DNA of 64,000 nt from positions 124,001 through 188,000 of the forward strand of contig JAKCPI010003260.1 in the NCBI GenBank assembly GCA_023213315.1, written 5' to 3'. The DNA comes from Euborellia annulipes (taxonomy: Eukaryota; Arthropoda; Insecta; Dermaptera; Anisolabididae). A program made the position numbers and the translations under genes. Positions 8,704 through 20,006 of this stretch are shown here, piece by piece. Position 1 is the stretch's first letter. Each line of letters begins with the position of its first letter. A model generated the notes under the pieces. The model ran no database searches. It was not told the origin of the DNA and saw nothing but the letters and a program-made list of their open reading frames with translations.

Positions 8704-10116
8704 TTGACAGATATCTCTGGGACTCAATCCACAGCAAAACTGAAAAAAAATCTTGTGCTGTGGCATATTATCATTATTGGTCTAGCGTATATTCAGCCAC
8801 TTACCTTATTTGATACCTTTGGTTTAGTGTCAGACGGAAGCCATGGACATGTTCCAACTTCTTATATTTTTGCGCTTGTTGCCATTCTCCTGACCTCTAT
8901 CAGTTATGGTCATATGATCAAGCGCTACCCTTCGTCAGGGTCTGCTTATACCTATGCGCAAAAATCGATTCACCCGAATGTCGGCTTTATGGTTGGCTGG
9001 TCTTCTTGGTTAGATTATTTATTATCGCCACTCGTCAACATCATTTTGGCTGATATTTACTTAAGAGCCTTATTCCCAGATGTGAATAACTGGATCTGGG
9101 TCATTGCACTGACGGCAATTATGACTGTGATCAACTTGTTTGGTTCACGTTTTGTTGCTCGATTTAACAGTACCATTGTAGTGGTGCAACTTGCGATCAT
9201 CTTCTACTTTGTTTATGAAGTTTACTTACTATTAACTCAGGGTATTTACGCAGATGGCACCTTAAGCCCAGATAAAGCTGAATTATGGTCACTTGCTCCA
9301 TTCTGGAGTGAAATGACTGCAATTGGTGCGTTAATCGGTGGTGCAACGATTCTTTGTTTCTCTTTCACAGGGTTTGATGCGTTATCATCCCTTGCAGAAG
9401 AAACCAAAGATGCTGAAAAAACCTTACCAAAAGCAATTTTCTCTACAGCGTTGATCGCGGGTATTATCTTTATTTTTAGTACCTATTTTATTCAGTTATT
9501 TTTCCCAAGTAATGCCAATCTTTACTTTAATCCGCTGGATGAATCTCAACCTGTGATGCTTGAAGCACTTGGCAATGCAACCATTCTAACGGCAATTACA
9601 GGCATCGCATTTAAAAAGTTAGTGTTGTATTTTGCAGTCATTGCTGTACTGGCTTCTGGTATTTCTGCACACGCTGGGGTATCCCGTTTGATGTATGTAA
9701 TGGGTCGTGATGGTGTCATTAACAAAAAGATTTTTGGTCATATTAGTCCAAAATTACATACCCCGACTTATAATATTTTGATTGTCGGTGTTGTTGCGTT
9801 ATCAGCAGGTTTTCTTGACCTTGAACATATTGTCAACTTAATTAGCTTTGGTGCTTTAACTGCATTTAGTTTTGTGAATTTCTCCGTGATTTCACGTTAC
9901 GCCTTACGCGATGGCAGAACAAAATCACTGAAAGAAATCATCAATTATGTGGTGATTCCATCTCTTGGTTTTGCCAGTGTATTCTTGATGTGGTTAGAAA
10001 TTGATGAAATGGCATTAAAACTCGGGCTTGCATGGGCTGTATTAGGTGTTGCCTATTTAGCCTATAAAACTCGTGGTTTCCGCTACCCTGCGCCACAACA
10101 TAATGAACATGAATAA
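8704..10116 (+). CDS. puuP: PuuP-like putrescine/amino-acid importer, APC superfamily
   Basis: A 470-residue, about twelve-helix inner-membrane permease of the APC superfamily. Its motifs follow those of PuuP closely: GLAYIQPLTLFDTFG (residues ~22-36), GHVPTSY, YPSSGSAYTYAQKSI, VGFMVGWSSWLDYL, FSFTGFDALSSLAEETKDAEKTLPKAI in two pieces near ~220-245, and SAHAGVSRLMYVMGRDGV (~320-337). PuuP takes up putrescine by proton symport. The TTG at 8704 is chosen because AAGAGG lies nine bases upstream and no better start fits. The C-terminus has a charged cytoplasmic end. It is intact and convergent with the flavodoxin-family gene. Confidence 0.85.
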   Translation: MTDISGTQSTAKLKKNLVLWHIIIIGLAYIQPLTLFDTFGLVSDGSHGHVPTSYIFALVAILLTSISYGHMIKRYPSSGSAYTYAQKSIHPNVGFMVGWSSWLDYLLSPLVNIILADIYLRALFPDVNNWIWVIALTAIMTVINLFGSRFVARFNSTIVVVQLAIIFYFVYEVYLLLTQGIYADGTLSPDKAELWSLAPFWSEMTAIGALIGGATILCFSFTGFDALSSLAEETKDAEKTLPKAIFSTALIAGIIFIFSTYFIQLFFPSNANLYFNPLDESQPVMLEALGNATILTAITGIAFKKLVLYFAVIAVLASGISAHAGVSRLMYVMGRDGVINKKIFGHISPKLHTPTYNILIVGVVALSAGFLDLEHIVNLISFGALTAFSFVNFSVISRYALRDGRTKSLKEIINYVVIPSLGFASVFLMWLEIDEMALKLGLAWAVLGVAYLAYKTRGFRYPAPQHNEHE

Positions 10117-10137
10117 TTGATTATTGCATGTGTAATC

Positions 10138-10176
10138 AAATAAGAAAGGCGCTTTATGCGCCTTTCTTATTTTTAG
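10138..10176. terminator. Bidirectional terminator between convergent genes
   Basis: A strong palindrome (AAGAAAGGCGC / GCGCCTTTCTT) with a five-base loop and A/T tails on both sides, serving the permease from the left and the flavodoxin-family gene from the right. Confidence 0.93.
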
Positions 10177-10191
10177 TCATATCAAGTGCAA

Positions 10192-10749
10192 TTATGCTGC
10201 AATAAATTTTTCTGTAATCGCTTTGATTCGTTTTGCATATTGTTTTGCAGTCTCTAAATCACCGCTTGGAATCTCATCTGTACTGGCATCAGCAGGTGAT
10301 TGAACCAATAAGCCGACAGAACCGCCTAAGCTGTTCACATCCTGACGTGTAGCGCTTTTAGTGTTTGATGGTGCCAAACCAAGACTGACCCAAATACCAC
10401 CATGTTGTGAAGCCAAGGTATGTAAAGAAATTAATGTCACCTGCTTATCGCCATTTAAACTTGCACTGTTGGTAAAACCACCGAAAACCTTGTCTGCCCA
10501 TGCACGAGTAAACCAACGCTTAGAAGAGGCATCTGCAAATTTTTTAAATTGCCAAGGTACACCGCCCATGTAAGTTGGCGCACCAAATACGATTGCATCT
10601 GCGGCATCTAAAGTGTCCCAATCCTGATCTTGAATATTGCCCTCTTGATCCACTTCGATGAGCGTTGCCTGAATTTCATTGGCAAAAGTTTCTGCAATGA
10701 CTTTGGTATGGCCATAACCTGAATGATAAACAACAGCGATTTTTGACAT
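10192..10749 (-). CDS. Flavodoxin-family (WrbA-like) NAD(P)H quinone oxidoreductase
   Basis: A 185-residue flavodoxin-like protein. The N-terminal strand and FMN phosphate loop read VVYHSGYGHTKVIAE (residues ~6-20), typical of WrbA and related quinone reductases. AIVFGAPTYMGGVPWQFKKF (~52-71) is the second FMN-binding loop, and the conserved GGFTNSASLNGDKQ (~90-103) matches the WrbA group. The protein is expected to bind FMN and reduce quinones by two electrons in the cytoplasm, a protective role against oxidative stress. Its start at 10749 is 32 bases downstream of the stop of the truncated dehydrogenase on the same strand, so the two may form a small operon. Confidence 0.85.
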   Translation of the reverse strand: MSKIAVVYHSGYGHTKVIAETFANEIQATLIEVDQEGNIQDQDWDTLDAADAIVFGAPTYMGGVPWQFKKFADASSKRWFTRAWADKVFGGFTNSASLNGDKQVTLISLHTLASQHGGIWVSLGLAPSNTKSATRQDVNSLGGSVGLLVQSPADASTDEIPSGDLETAKQYAKRIKAITEKFIAA

Positions 10750-10781
10750 GATAAGTCCTCTGATCTGAGATGATAGGTATA

Positions 10782-11354
10782 TTAATGTTTGATATAACTT
10801 GGAGGGGTTGCAGTTAGACCTTGTTTGAGTTGTTGGGTAGATTCCCCAACCAACACTTCAAAGGCATTTTGTTGAATTCCATCAAATACGTGTTGTGCCA
10901 CTGTATGTGGAGAAATTTTGGCAATATCGAGTGATTGAGTTAAATCTGTGTCGATAAAACCAACATGTACCCCCATCACATGAACATTGGCTTTTGCTAA
11001 CCATTGCCGAGTTGAATTGGTAAATGACCATGCTGCTGCTTTAGAAATCGCATAACTGGCTAACATCGTACTGGGTTCCCAAGACACATCCGATAAAATA
11101 TTGACGATATAACTTTCAGCATGGCTTGCTAAAATTGGAGAGAATTGCTGAGTCGTATTGATCACACCATAAAGATTGGTGTCTAAAACCGTCCGTGTCA
11201 CTGCTGCAATATTTGCGTCTACAGGACTCTCATTTAAGCGTGCAATACCTGCATTGTTGATTAATAGATTGACATCACCGCATTCCGCAACAGCTTTTTG
11301 AATAGATACGGGATGTGCTGCGGGCGTGTGGATCCCTCGATCATTTTTAATCAT
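10782..11354 (-). pseudogene. Short-chain dehydrogenase/reductase, N-terminus missing at the junction
   Basis: This is the C-terminal three quarters of a classical SDR oxidoreductase. NNAG (after LLI), then a serine in the NILSDVS strand and the catalytic YAISK motif (Y-x-x-x-K) are all present, followed by the HVGFIDTDLT substrate-loop region. The first ~55 residues, including the TGxxxGxG NAD(P)-binding loop, are absent. Reading upstream from SIQKAVAEC the coding pattern fades at about 11,325, and residues before that (MIKNDRGIH and so on) do not resemble the family. The same point is where the DNA turns AT-rich, so the gene is cut by the bacterial/animal junction rather than naturally short. 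What remains could not bind its cofactor properly. Confidence 0.85.
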
Positions 11355-11360
11355 TTTTAT
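11315..11360. other. Junction between bacterial and animal DNA
   Basis: To the left are bacterial genes, to the right AT-rich DNA without genes and with long A/T runs. The change interrupts the SDR gene. A GGATCC palindrome at 11,330-11,335 lies at the break. No direct repeat, IS element or att-like sequence marks it. Confidence 0.7.
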
Positions 11361-12763
11361 TCGAGAATCTAAAAGATTTTATCAATCTATTCATTAATAT
11401 TAAATTCATGAGATTTATACTTTTTTTAATGGGAGTTCAGGAGCGACGTCTAAACGTACTTAAAAAAAAAAACTAGACTATTATAAAAATTTTCAATGCG
11501 GCTTCTTTTAAAATGAATTAAATTCATAAGATATTATTGGGACATCGAGGTATAATTTGTTTAATGTCTTATTAAAAAATTATCGTAATTAATTTTTTTG
11601 TTATCAAGCAAATACAAAAAAACAATATGTCCCAATAATCTTTAATTTTGTTTAAATTTAAAAATGAATTTATTGTTATTATTAATCACATATTAATTAA
11701 GAAATTTTTAAAATAAGCTTAGATGATTTAAAAATCAACTGTCAAATTAGTTCAGCATTCTTGCAATAGATGGCAGGCTAGTCTAACAGACGATCCCTTA
11801 TAATAGCGTATATCTGGCCTATATTTATATATTTTATACTGCTTTTATTAAGATACATTGTATATAATAACATTTATAAAGTATTTATTGTTAAAAGATC
11901 AATGAAAATCAACCCAATGCATTAAATATTATTAGCTACCATTCTGACATCTCCTGGCAAATTTTTCATTTTTTGGGCATACTTTTTACTTATTTTTCAC
12001 ATAACATGCGTAACACCTTCGCTCCCATTCCGCCTTAAGCCTTTTGCCGTTAAACAGCCATATTCTCCATCATCTTTAATTATATAAATTACAATTTAAT
12101 TTTCATTGCATTTTCTCTTGGATTGTATTTATTATACCAAAATAATAATCCACGTCAAATGTTTAATTGATTTTGGAGTTAATTAATAGGAATTTTTTTA
12201 TTTAGTCTATTCGAGTTTTTCTTTCTGCACAAATTGACATCACATTTAATCTGATCTGATTAGTCGTTCAGAATCTACAGTGGTTTAAACTTTCAAATTA
12301 GAATTTACCGCAGCGCGATAAAATGAAATGAAAAAAAAATAAATGGTGAAATCTTTAGCTGAAGAATCATTATTTTTAACCGTATATTCAACATAATTAT
12401 ACCTCTTAAGACAGAGGAGTTATTCAAGCCGCTAACTTTTTCGTGCATGCCTCCCTACCCGGCCACTATACATACATGCATTGTAAGACGTTGTCACGTC
12501 AAAATTGTTAAAGTTTAACAATTTTCTCTCTCCTTGTTTTAGGGTCATTCATCTGTTAATGGGTTTAATAGACAATCTTAATTTTAATTCGACATCATCA
12601 CCTGGCTGAGAGCGAAACTAGATGGGCGACACAGCTAGTAATAATAATAAATTTTTGAAATCTTGGCTGTAAATGGGTTAATATTTTTTTTTGAAAAAAT
12701 TTTCAAAAAAAAAAAAAAAAAATGTACTAAAATTCATAATTTTTTATTTTTAGACATTTAAGA
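11361..12763. other. AT-rich animal DNA, no gene supported
   Basis: Very AT-rich with many homopolymer runs and no convincing ORF. The part just upstream of 12,764 probably belongs to the 5' region of the hAT transposon, but I could not pair terminal inverted repeats. Confidence 0.5.
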
Positions 12764-14805
12764 ATGCCTTTAACAGTAGAAGAAATTCAAAGTGTAAAAT
12801 TCATTCTCCTCCCAAGAGAGGAGCAATTGAGAATAATAAGAGAGGGCCGTCCAACACCAGAAGTAATTATCTGTCAAGAAGGAGTCAGCAAAAAGAAAAA
12901 ATTTCTAAGATCTTTTAATGACGAATGGTATATAAAAAAACAATGGCTCTGTGCCTCCGATGTTAAAATGTGTTTATATTGTTTTCCTTGTTTATTATTA
13001 GGAGATGATACCTGCTGGTCGAAAGATGGATTTAAAAATTTGAATAAATTAAAAGACCAAACAGATAAACATGAAATTACTGTGAAACATTTGGATAATG
13101 TTTTAACCTTATCATTAATAGAAAAAGGCATTAACGATTGTTTATTGCCTCTTGAAGATGATGATGAATATACTTCAGCGTCAATAAATCAACACAACTT
13201 AAAAGTACAATTAAATAGAGATATTCTATCAAAAATTATCAATTGCATAAAACTGTATGGAAATTATGAAATTAACCTCCTTAATGAAGAAAGCAATTCT
13301 ACAGAAAAATTTGATGTTTTCCAGGCATTATTTAGCTTTGTAGCGAATTTTGATCCGGATTTAAAAAAAATTTATCATATAATCCGATTTTTCAAGGAAT
13401 TGAAACTGAAATATTAGAAAATATGGAAACAATATATCGTGAATTTATAATTCAGGAGATTTCTGAAACATCATACCTAGCAGTTTTAGTTGAGGATATT
13501 AGCGACGTCTCCGATTCAAATGATTTAGTTATTGTATTTAGGTATGAACTAAAAGGAAAGATCTATGAAAGGTACTGGGGAATTTTTACTCCTGAAGATC
13601 TTACGGCGGAATCATTTGCCCAATGTATTTTGGAACAAATCGATATCGTATTGAAAGAGGATTATACAAAATTAATTGCCCAAACATATGACGGTTCGTG
13701 CTTCATGGGAGGAATCAAGAAAAATATTGAAAGCATTATTAGGTCAAAGTACCCCAATGCTCCTTTTATACATTGCTATGCCCATCAAATAAATTTAATT
13801 ATGAAAAATGTAGCATCGATTACTACAAATTCACGAATATTTTTCTCATATCTTTTGGGAATTCCTCAGTTCTTTTCTAAGAATCCTTCAAGATTAGTAA
13901 CGCTAAATAAATTTATGGCAAATAATAGCTCATCAGTTCAAGGAAATATATGGACATTTAACAGTGTATATAAGAATTTCACACTACTTAAAAATTGTTT
14001 TGACGAGATAGTGAGGAACTCTACAAACGATCAAACAATTAGAGACGCAGTGTCATTGTTACAAATTCTAAATGAAGATTATTTTCTATTTTGGCTTGAG
14101 CTTTTTCGGAATATCATGCCACATATAGATATAATATATAATAAAATGCATTCCCGTCAAGTTGACCCTTTAAAAATTCCAATTGATTTAAAGAAATTTT
14201 ATGATTCAATTGAAGAAATAAGAAATTTACAGGACATAGAGAATCCAATACTTAACGAAGAGAAAAATGATATCTGTAATAATATCGGCGAAGACATTAA
14301 CTTTAGATATTCGTTCACAGATCATTTACAAGTTGCAAAATTATTTTACAGGGAAAATTTTCTAAAATATACTGAAAAGAAATCACCTATTAATGAAATA
14401 AAAGAAAACTTTAAAGCATTTCCAATGATTGAAGTGGAAAGATTATTATTAGAGCTGCAAATTTTATATAATAGAAAAGAAATGAACCAATTTAAAAAAT
14501 TGACTGATTTATTAGAATTTATATTTAAAAATGATTTGAAAGATATTTTCATAGAGGTTACAAAACTTGTGAAAGTTTTAGTTACATTGCCAATGAGTAC
14601 TGATGAACAAGAACGTTGTTTATTTACAATTAAAAAGACTAAAACTTATTTACGAAATACTAAAAATCATTTTCAATTACCAATTCTTATATTACTATGT
14701 GTAGAAAATTCAGTTATTAATAAAATACCTAATTTCAATAATATTGTTATTGATAGATTATCAGTATCTGAACAAAGGAAATTCGATTTTCAATTGTGTA
14801 AATAA
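12764..14805 (+). pseudogene. hAT-superfamily transposase (ZMYM/TTF-type zinc finger), one frameshift
   Basis: Two consecutive frames (12,764-13,417 and 13,423-14,805) make one transposase of roughly 680 residues. Frame one has a TTF-type zinc finger (SFNDEWYIKKQWL, then CLYCFPCLL, then a KHE...H pair; residues ~48-108). Frame two can be read back through NPIFQG before its first ATG, placing the shift in the A-run near 13,365-13,375. It carries the RNase-H-like core: VEDISDVSDSNDLVIVF, QTYDGSCFMGG and HCYAHQINLI, and ends with a hAT dimerisation segment (LPMSTDEQERCLFTIKKTKTYL). Codon use is AT-rich like the surroundings, so this is resident animal DNA, not bacterial. One indel and otherwise open frames suggest recent activity. 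Confidence 0.87.
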
Positions 14806-15809
14806 TATTTTTATAAAATACTGTAATTTTTCAAATATATTTTATATTTTTTGTACATAATTTATAATTATATTTTTTATTAAAATATAATAAAATTTTA
14901 AAATTATATCTATTTTTTTTTTCTGTTTTTTTCCTAAGTAATTTAGTGGGGCTTTTGTAAGAATGGACCAATGGCGAGGTCATCCTTTAAAAATTTGGTG
15001 GAAGAAGCTTGATTAAAAAGGTGAAGAGGTTATAGAATATAAGACTAAAAAAATTCTGAATAGGAAAAAAAATTTTGATTGACTACAGAAGAAAAAAAAT
15101 TTTCCGACAAAAATCTAAAAGTACTACCAGAGAAAGAATTTTGGCTATTTGAAGAATTTTTTATAATGTTAATAAATAAAACAAATATGGATTTAATTTT
15201 GTTTTAAGAATGTATTGTTAAGCTCCCCTTATTTAAAATTTCTGTTCTTATCTTTGTAATATTCAGAAGTGTGAGAGGAAATTATTATATTATATCATAG
15301 CCATTTTAATTTCCTAAGGTTTTTACAGTCTGATAGCTAAATCCAATTTCACGTCTCGAAAGTGACATTGTGAAATTAATTAACTTCTCAAATGCTTAAA
15401 TATAGAATCGATTGTACTGTACGCAAAACAGGCAAATAGGACCGTAGATCAAAATCAAAATTATATTGTGAAGGGGGATATGTTGCAACTGAATAAAAAC
15501 AATCCCAATTTCAGTTTGGAATCTGTTTTATGTTGATATAATCTTTTTAACAATAAACGATTGGCAAAAAAAAGTATTTAAGTTTAGTGATGGCGGCAAT
15601 GGCATCCGCCCTCGCCATCTCTCAATCAGCTCTTTTAAAGAACTGTAAAAAAAAAATTATTTGAATCGTCCTAAATACAAAATTCTGCCTTTTTTTTACA
15701 AATGGGATAGTTTAACCTTTGAAATTTTTCATTAGTGAAAATTAGATGGATTAATTATCCAGTTCAAATGGATGTATGATAAAAACAATATTTTTTTAAT
15801 TTTGAACAC
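14806..15809. other. AT-rich noncoding DNA
   Basis: No gene is seen. It holds A/T runs and a short GC-richer patch near 15,588-15,635 with a GATGGCG / CGCCATC inverted pair. It may include the 3' end of the hAT element. Confidence 0.4.
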
Positions 15810-15814
15810 TAACC

Positions 15815-16185
15815 ATAGATTGGGTAGTTAAGTTGAAGTAATTGTAAAAAAAAAAAAATCTAAATTGAACTGAACTGCGTTTTGAGGTCTCCAAAATCCA
15901 TTTAAGTAGTTTTTGACATGATTTTTGTGTGACTATGGTAATTTTTAGGTCAACGAAAACTCAAAAACCGTTTATTCAATTGTTTTGAAATTTACATACA
16001 TAACTAGAAGTAAAGGCCAAGAACTGAAAAATCTTTGGCAAACCTCACATACACTAAATAATTTTACTTATTAATTAAACAGTTAAAGTGTGTAAGAGCT
16101 CCAATCGCCGACCAAGATTATTTCTTAGAATAGTGGGGAAAGTTGTTTGCGCGGTTTAGTCCAACCATTTATTTTTACTAAATTT
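15815..16185 (+). repeat. Dispersed repeat B, copy 1
   Basis: This stretch matches 28,360-28,930 in the same orientation: an A-run followed by a segment with CATTTAAGTAGTTTTTG, then TCAATTGTTTTGAAATTT, GGTAAAGGCCAAGAA-like and a final GGTTTAGTCC block. Spacing is conserved with many substitutions. No coding potential or terminal repeats were found. Confidence 0.6.
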
Positions 16186-16619
16186 GTATTGTGTATATAC
16201 AATAGTTACAAAATAATAGTTATAAAATACCTAAGAATATGGAATAGAATTATAAGTAAACTTGAATTTTCTAAAGTACTAAGTTTTTTGTGTGTTCATA
16301 CCATTATTGGTATTTTATTTTTTATTTTTCATAAATTTTTTGATTAATTTTCTTTAATTCTTAAACAGATAGAATGCGACTCTAAAACTTTACTCTACTC
16401 CCACTCCCGTTGTTAGAATTGTTTTTTTTTTATATGCCGAGTGAAATATAAAAACAACAAAATTTAAAATTTTCAGCATTATTTTTAATTATATAATAAT
16501 TATTATAACAAAATTGCCATTTCCTATTTACACTCTGGGGATGCTGTTTGTAACATGATATGTAGAGAAAGAAAATTAAAGCAACGTCCAAATTAAAGCT
16601 GCACACCTGATTTGTTAAT

Positions 16620-16895
16620 CGAGATGGTGAATGAATGAGTTGGGGGTGGGGGTGGGGATGGCCCAGAAGGGAATTTGCCATGTCGGAGATTTGGGAACAC
16701 GGAGCTAAGGATGCTGGATCTTCGGCTTTAAGCCAACCACCCTCGACTAACTCACCCCATCATCCCAACCACCCCAGCTCTGTTTCTTTTCTCAGAGTGC
16801 TGCGATCAATACTCGAGCCTTCCGAAACTTTCTTTAAAAGACCGACCGTTTTCTTAGGAGCAGCGCAAGAAGTCGCACCCCATTCATTAGACTAA
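16620..16895. other. GC-rich island with open frames on both strands
   Basis: A 275-base patch far richer in GC than its surroundings, beginning with a GGGGTGGGGGTGGGG run. The plus frame from the ATG at 16,680 is open for 71 codons to 16,895. The minus frame (16,430-16,681) is also open. Neither product resembles a family I know. It might be a first exon or promoter of a host gene, or the end of a transposon. Confidence 0.25.
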
Positions 16896-17082
16896 GCTCT
16901 GCGTTCATATGTCATTTGTCAAATGTTCATATTCATAATAAATTCCATGAGCTTTTCCTGGGAACTACCAGCATACAAAGCAAAAAAACAACTAATATTT
17001 ACCATAAGACTAAGTTAAGATATATAACATGAGAGAAAACTTGCAAATGAACCTCTTTTTACACGAATTAAGTAATTTATTT

Positions 17083-17660
17083 TTTCTTTCTCTTACATAT
17101 ATATGTTAATATATATATATAGAGGGGAGAGAAAGTTGGTTCATGTTAAAAATTCGATGTTGAGATTTTGATGGATAAACCCGATTTGAGGTCCTCTGAA
17201 TCCAAAAAGTGGTTTTCGCAACATGATCTGTCTGGGAAACAAAATATCTCCAGAACGAAAAGAGCTAGGAGGTTGAAATTTTATATTTAAATAAGGTACC
17301 CCCCTGGGACGTGACACGAAGCTTTTGAACAAAATCGACCAAAAAAACTGATGCACTTTTTCAGTTTTTATCGATTTTCTCAAAATTCGTTCCAACGATT
17401 TTGATTAAAATTCAAAAATCAATTATTTTTTAGATGTTCTTTAAAATGTATATTCATTTTATTCTCATTTTGCTCTCAAAAATGTTTGAAAACCACTTTA
17501 ATTTTGTACTTCATGGGAAAGATAGAAATGGTTGCCATGGCAACAAAATATTAATATTTTCCCACTTTTATAAAAATTTTACCATATATTAATAAAATTG
17601 AAGAAAAAATCTGGTGTATCTGACAGTACAGCTCACAACTTTTTCTATCTTCAGTAATCG
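17083..17660 (+). repeat. Repeat A copy (diverged), plus orientation
   Basis: It begins with the CTTTCTCTTAC / AGAGGGGAGAGAAAG end hairpin, followed by the CGATGTTGAGATTTTGATGG block, the ATTTTATATTTAA block, the CACTTTTTCAG and GATTTTCTCAAAATTCG blocks, then GGTTGCCATGG at 17,532. The terminal CTGGTGT hairpin is degenerate. It lacks coding capacity. Confidence 0.75.
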
Positions 17661-17759
17661 AAAGTTTTGTAATTTTTTAGAGTGTAACTGGTATTTAGTT
17701 TTGTGATAGCACCAAAAAAAATTTAAATTTGTTAGCATTGCTCCTAATTTTACTAAACT

Positions 17760-18250
17760 GAAGTGGATCTCAAATATTGTCGAGAAAAAATTACAAGATC
17801 CATTTTAAAGAGCATCTAAAAAAATAATTGATTTATAAATTTGAATTTTGATCAAAATCTTCAGATCCAATTTTGAGAACATAAAAAAAAATAATAATAA
17901 TTGCTTTGCTAAGCCGATTTAATTGAAAAACTTCGTATTCTCTATTTTAACTTAAATTAACTCATTTTTTGCAAAACTAGGTTTTCATAGACAAAATTTT
18001 AAAAATTCATCTTCCAAACAAAAAATGATAAAAAAATTCTAAAAATACCGGCTTGCTCAGCAGGATGTGTTCTGTAGAAAGCATAAAACCTCAATTTTGA
18101 CCTCGATGAAGATTTGGTATCTTTTCATGTGGACGGTCACAAATATCAAATTTCAAGCTCTTTTTGTTCACTCACCGACAGACACCTTTACTCGCACGAG
18201 CTATCAAAACGTGTATTTCCATTAAAATCATGGCATCAAATTTTTGATAC
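17760..18250 (-). repeat. Repeat A fragments, minus orientation
   Basis: Reverse-complement blocks of repeat A, including AAAGAGCATCTAAAAAAATA near 17,805 and the TCAAATTTTTGATAC region near 18,236, are arranged as a broken copy facing the copy at 17,083. The hAT-type MITE at 18,258 sits right next to it. Confidence 0.55.
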
Positions 18251-18257
18251 CACTACT

Positions 18258-18551
18258 CATGGGCGTACCCAGGATCAAATCTAGGGGGGGGGGCATAGTC
18301 AGATCATGGTCGTCCAGGGGGGGGGGGCAGATCATGGTCGTCCAAATTGTGACATAGCTATTTTTTATATAGAGAGGTAAAGCCTTCGAATTAAAGGCCT
18401 AAAAACCCTCGAGTCCTAACAAAAAGAATCATTCCCCGTCGCCATCCACCAATTTTGTTTCGTTTCATCACTTTATAAACATTTAATTTTTTTTTTGTTG
18501 CTTCTAGGGGGGGGGCAGCTGCCCCCCTGCCCCTCGCTGGGTACGCCCATG
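18258..18551. mobile_element. hAT-type MITE with perfect 8-bp target duplication
   Basis: Terminal inverted repeats CATGGGCGTACCC / GGGTACGCCCATG bound a 294-bp element. The flanks are CCACTACT on both sides (18,250-18,257 and 18,552-18,559), the 8-bp duplication expected of hAT transposition. G-runs near one end and C-runs near the other give long imperfect palindromes. There is no transposase gene, so it must have been moved in trans. The same family occurs at 43,245-43,499 and in part near 31,436-31,637. Confidence 0.92.
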
Positions 18552-19383
18552 CCACTACTATTTAGCAATTAATATATAGGTAAGAGAGAAAGTAATAAAC
18601 CAATTTTATAATATTTCCATTAAAATTACAATTTCAAAACAAAACAAAAAAATTGTTAACCTAAAGTAAATGAATTTAATTAATTTTGATTTAATTAAAT
18701 ATTAATTACTTTGAAAACCAGATCTAAATAAATTAATCCAAATGTAAATAAAATATGAAATATTGGGCCAAATAAATTTAAATGAAATGCCTGTTTTGGA
18801 CATTCTCAAAGGATAAGCGAAAAAAACTAATCTCTTTCTATTATTATTGTTCTTTAGGTTAGATCTATAAATTATTACAATTTATAAACATAATACTTCA
18901 AAGATCGAATTTATTTGCTACGTTTAGAATCTAATCAAGCGGCAGAGAAAAATATCACCTTTATACTTATTAGTTGAATTTTCAATTCAATGGGCTGTAT
19001 AGGTTCGCCGTTTATTTAATCGAAGAGCTTTTGTGTAGGAAGAGTCAAATCTAAACGACCTGAAAGAATTTACTTTATTTCCTAACTCCTCCTCTTGTTT
19101 TTTTATAGCTATTTCCACGCTGGTTCTTTCTTCCAATCTAATCTATTCTATTTGAGAAGGGATCCTTTCAACAAGCTTATTAGTTTGTATCTATATATTC
19201 CATACTCAGATATTTTGTACTAACCCTCGAGACGGTAACTGGCAACTGATGTTGATGGCATTTCTTATTATTTTGCCTTTTTCAGATTTAGATAGGAAAT
19301 AATAGATGAATTAAATAAAGTATATCACTGAGAATGGGGGTTCAGGGTATTAAAAAGAATAAAAAATTAATTAAAAAATTTTT
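18552..19383. other. AT-rich noncoding DNA
   Basis: No gene, RNA or clear repeat is recognised in these 830 bases. Confidence 0.5.
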
Positions 19384-19754
19384 CAGGAATCGCCTTATAC
19401 CATCTTCTTCTTTCCTAGCCTTATTCCCGCAGTGCGAGGTCGGCAGAATGAGTTTTTTGCGACCGGAAGAAATAGAACAGGCAGGCCAGTCACACGGTCT
19501 GACGCCTGTTGAAAATATAGAAGGAAGGAAGGAACTGACAGGACAGACATGTAAAGAACAAAAGGACTGCCAGTCCCAGCTCGGGTAGCTCGTGGTCGCC
19601 ATCCACGTACCCACAAGTTGTGGGCCCCTGAGCAAAAGCACCTTATACCATAAATTTTGCAAATATTTCGGCCATCTCCATCCTGCAGTGAAGATGGCCA
19701 GGCGTTAGGCCGGCCGAAATATTTGCAAAATATATGGTATAAGGCGATTCCTTG
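19384..19754. mobile_element. Inverted-repeat element with internal palindrome
   Basis: The outer ends match as inverted repeats (AATCGCCTTATACCA / TGGTATAAGGCGATT). Inside the right half, 19,639-19,745 folds on itself through AAATTTTGCAAATATTTCGGCC and its complement. The middle is GC-richer and contains open frames on both strands without recognisable domains. No target duplication is visible. It is probably a non-autonomous DNA transposon. Confidence 0.65.
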
Positions 19755-19826
19755 AAAAATTGTTGCTGTTTTATTTCTCCCGTTAAATTATATAATATTT
19801 TATTCCTTTGCTATAATTTCTTTATA

Positions 19827-20006
19827 CAGTCGGCGCCACAAGTGCGCTAGAGTGGAGTCTACAGCTTGGTCAACCAAACCAATATTTTTAAAATAAATAT
19901 ATCATTTTTTTTTTTAATGTAATTGAAGGGGAAAGATACTTTTAAGAAAACACTTCCGACGGCTTTTCTTTACCTAAACTCAAGGCTCCACTCTCGAGCA
20001 CATCAG
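19827..20006. mobile_element. TA-flanked MITE (mariner-type), right end lost
   Basis: The left end CAGTCGGCGCCACAAG follows TA. The interior matches the complete copy at 37,909-38,121, including the GAGTGGAG...CTCCACTC inverted pair. The expected right terminus is replaced after CACATCAGG by the terminal end of repeat A (20,007-20,046). Confidence 0.75.

Noticed and set aside
11330..11335. GGATCC at the junction as proof of a cloning artefact
   Set aside because: A single six-base site may occur by chance; it is only noted.
12278..14960. CAGTGGTTT at 12,278 as left end of the hAT transposon
   Set aside because: No matching right inverted repeat or 8-bp duplication could be found downstream of the transposase.
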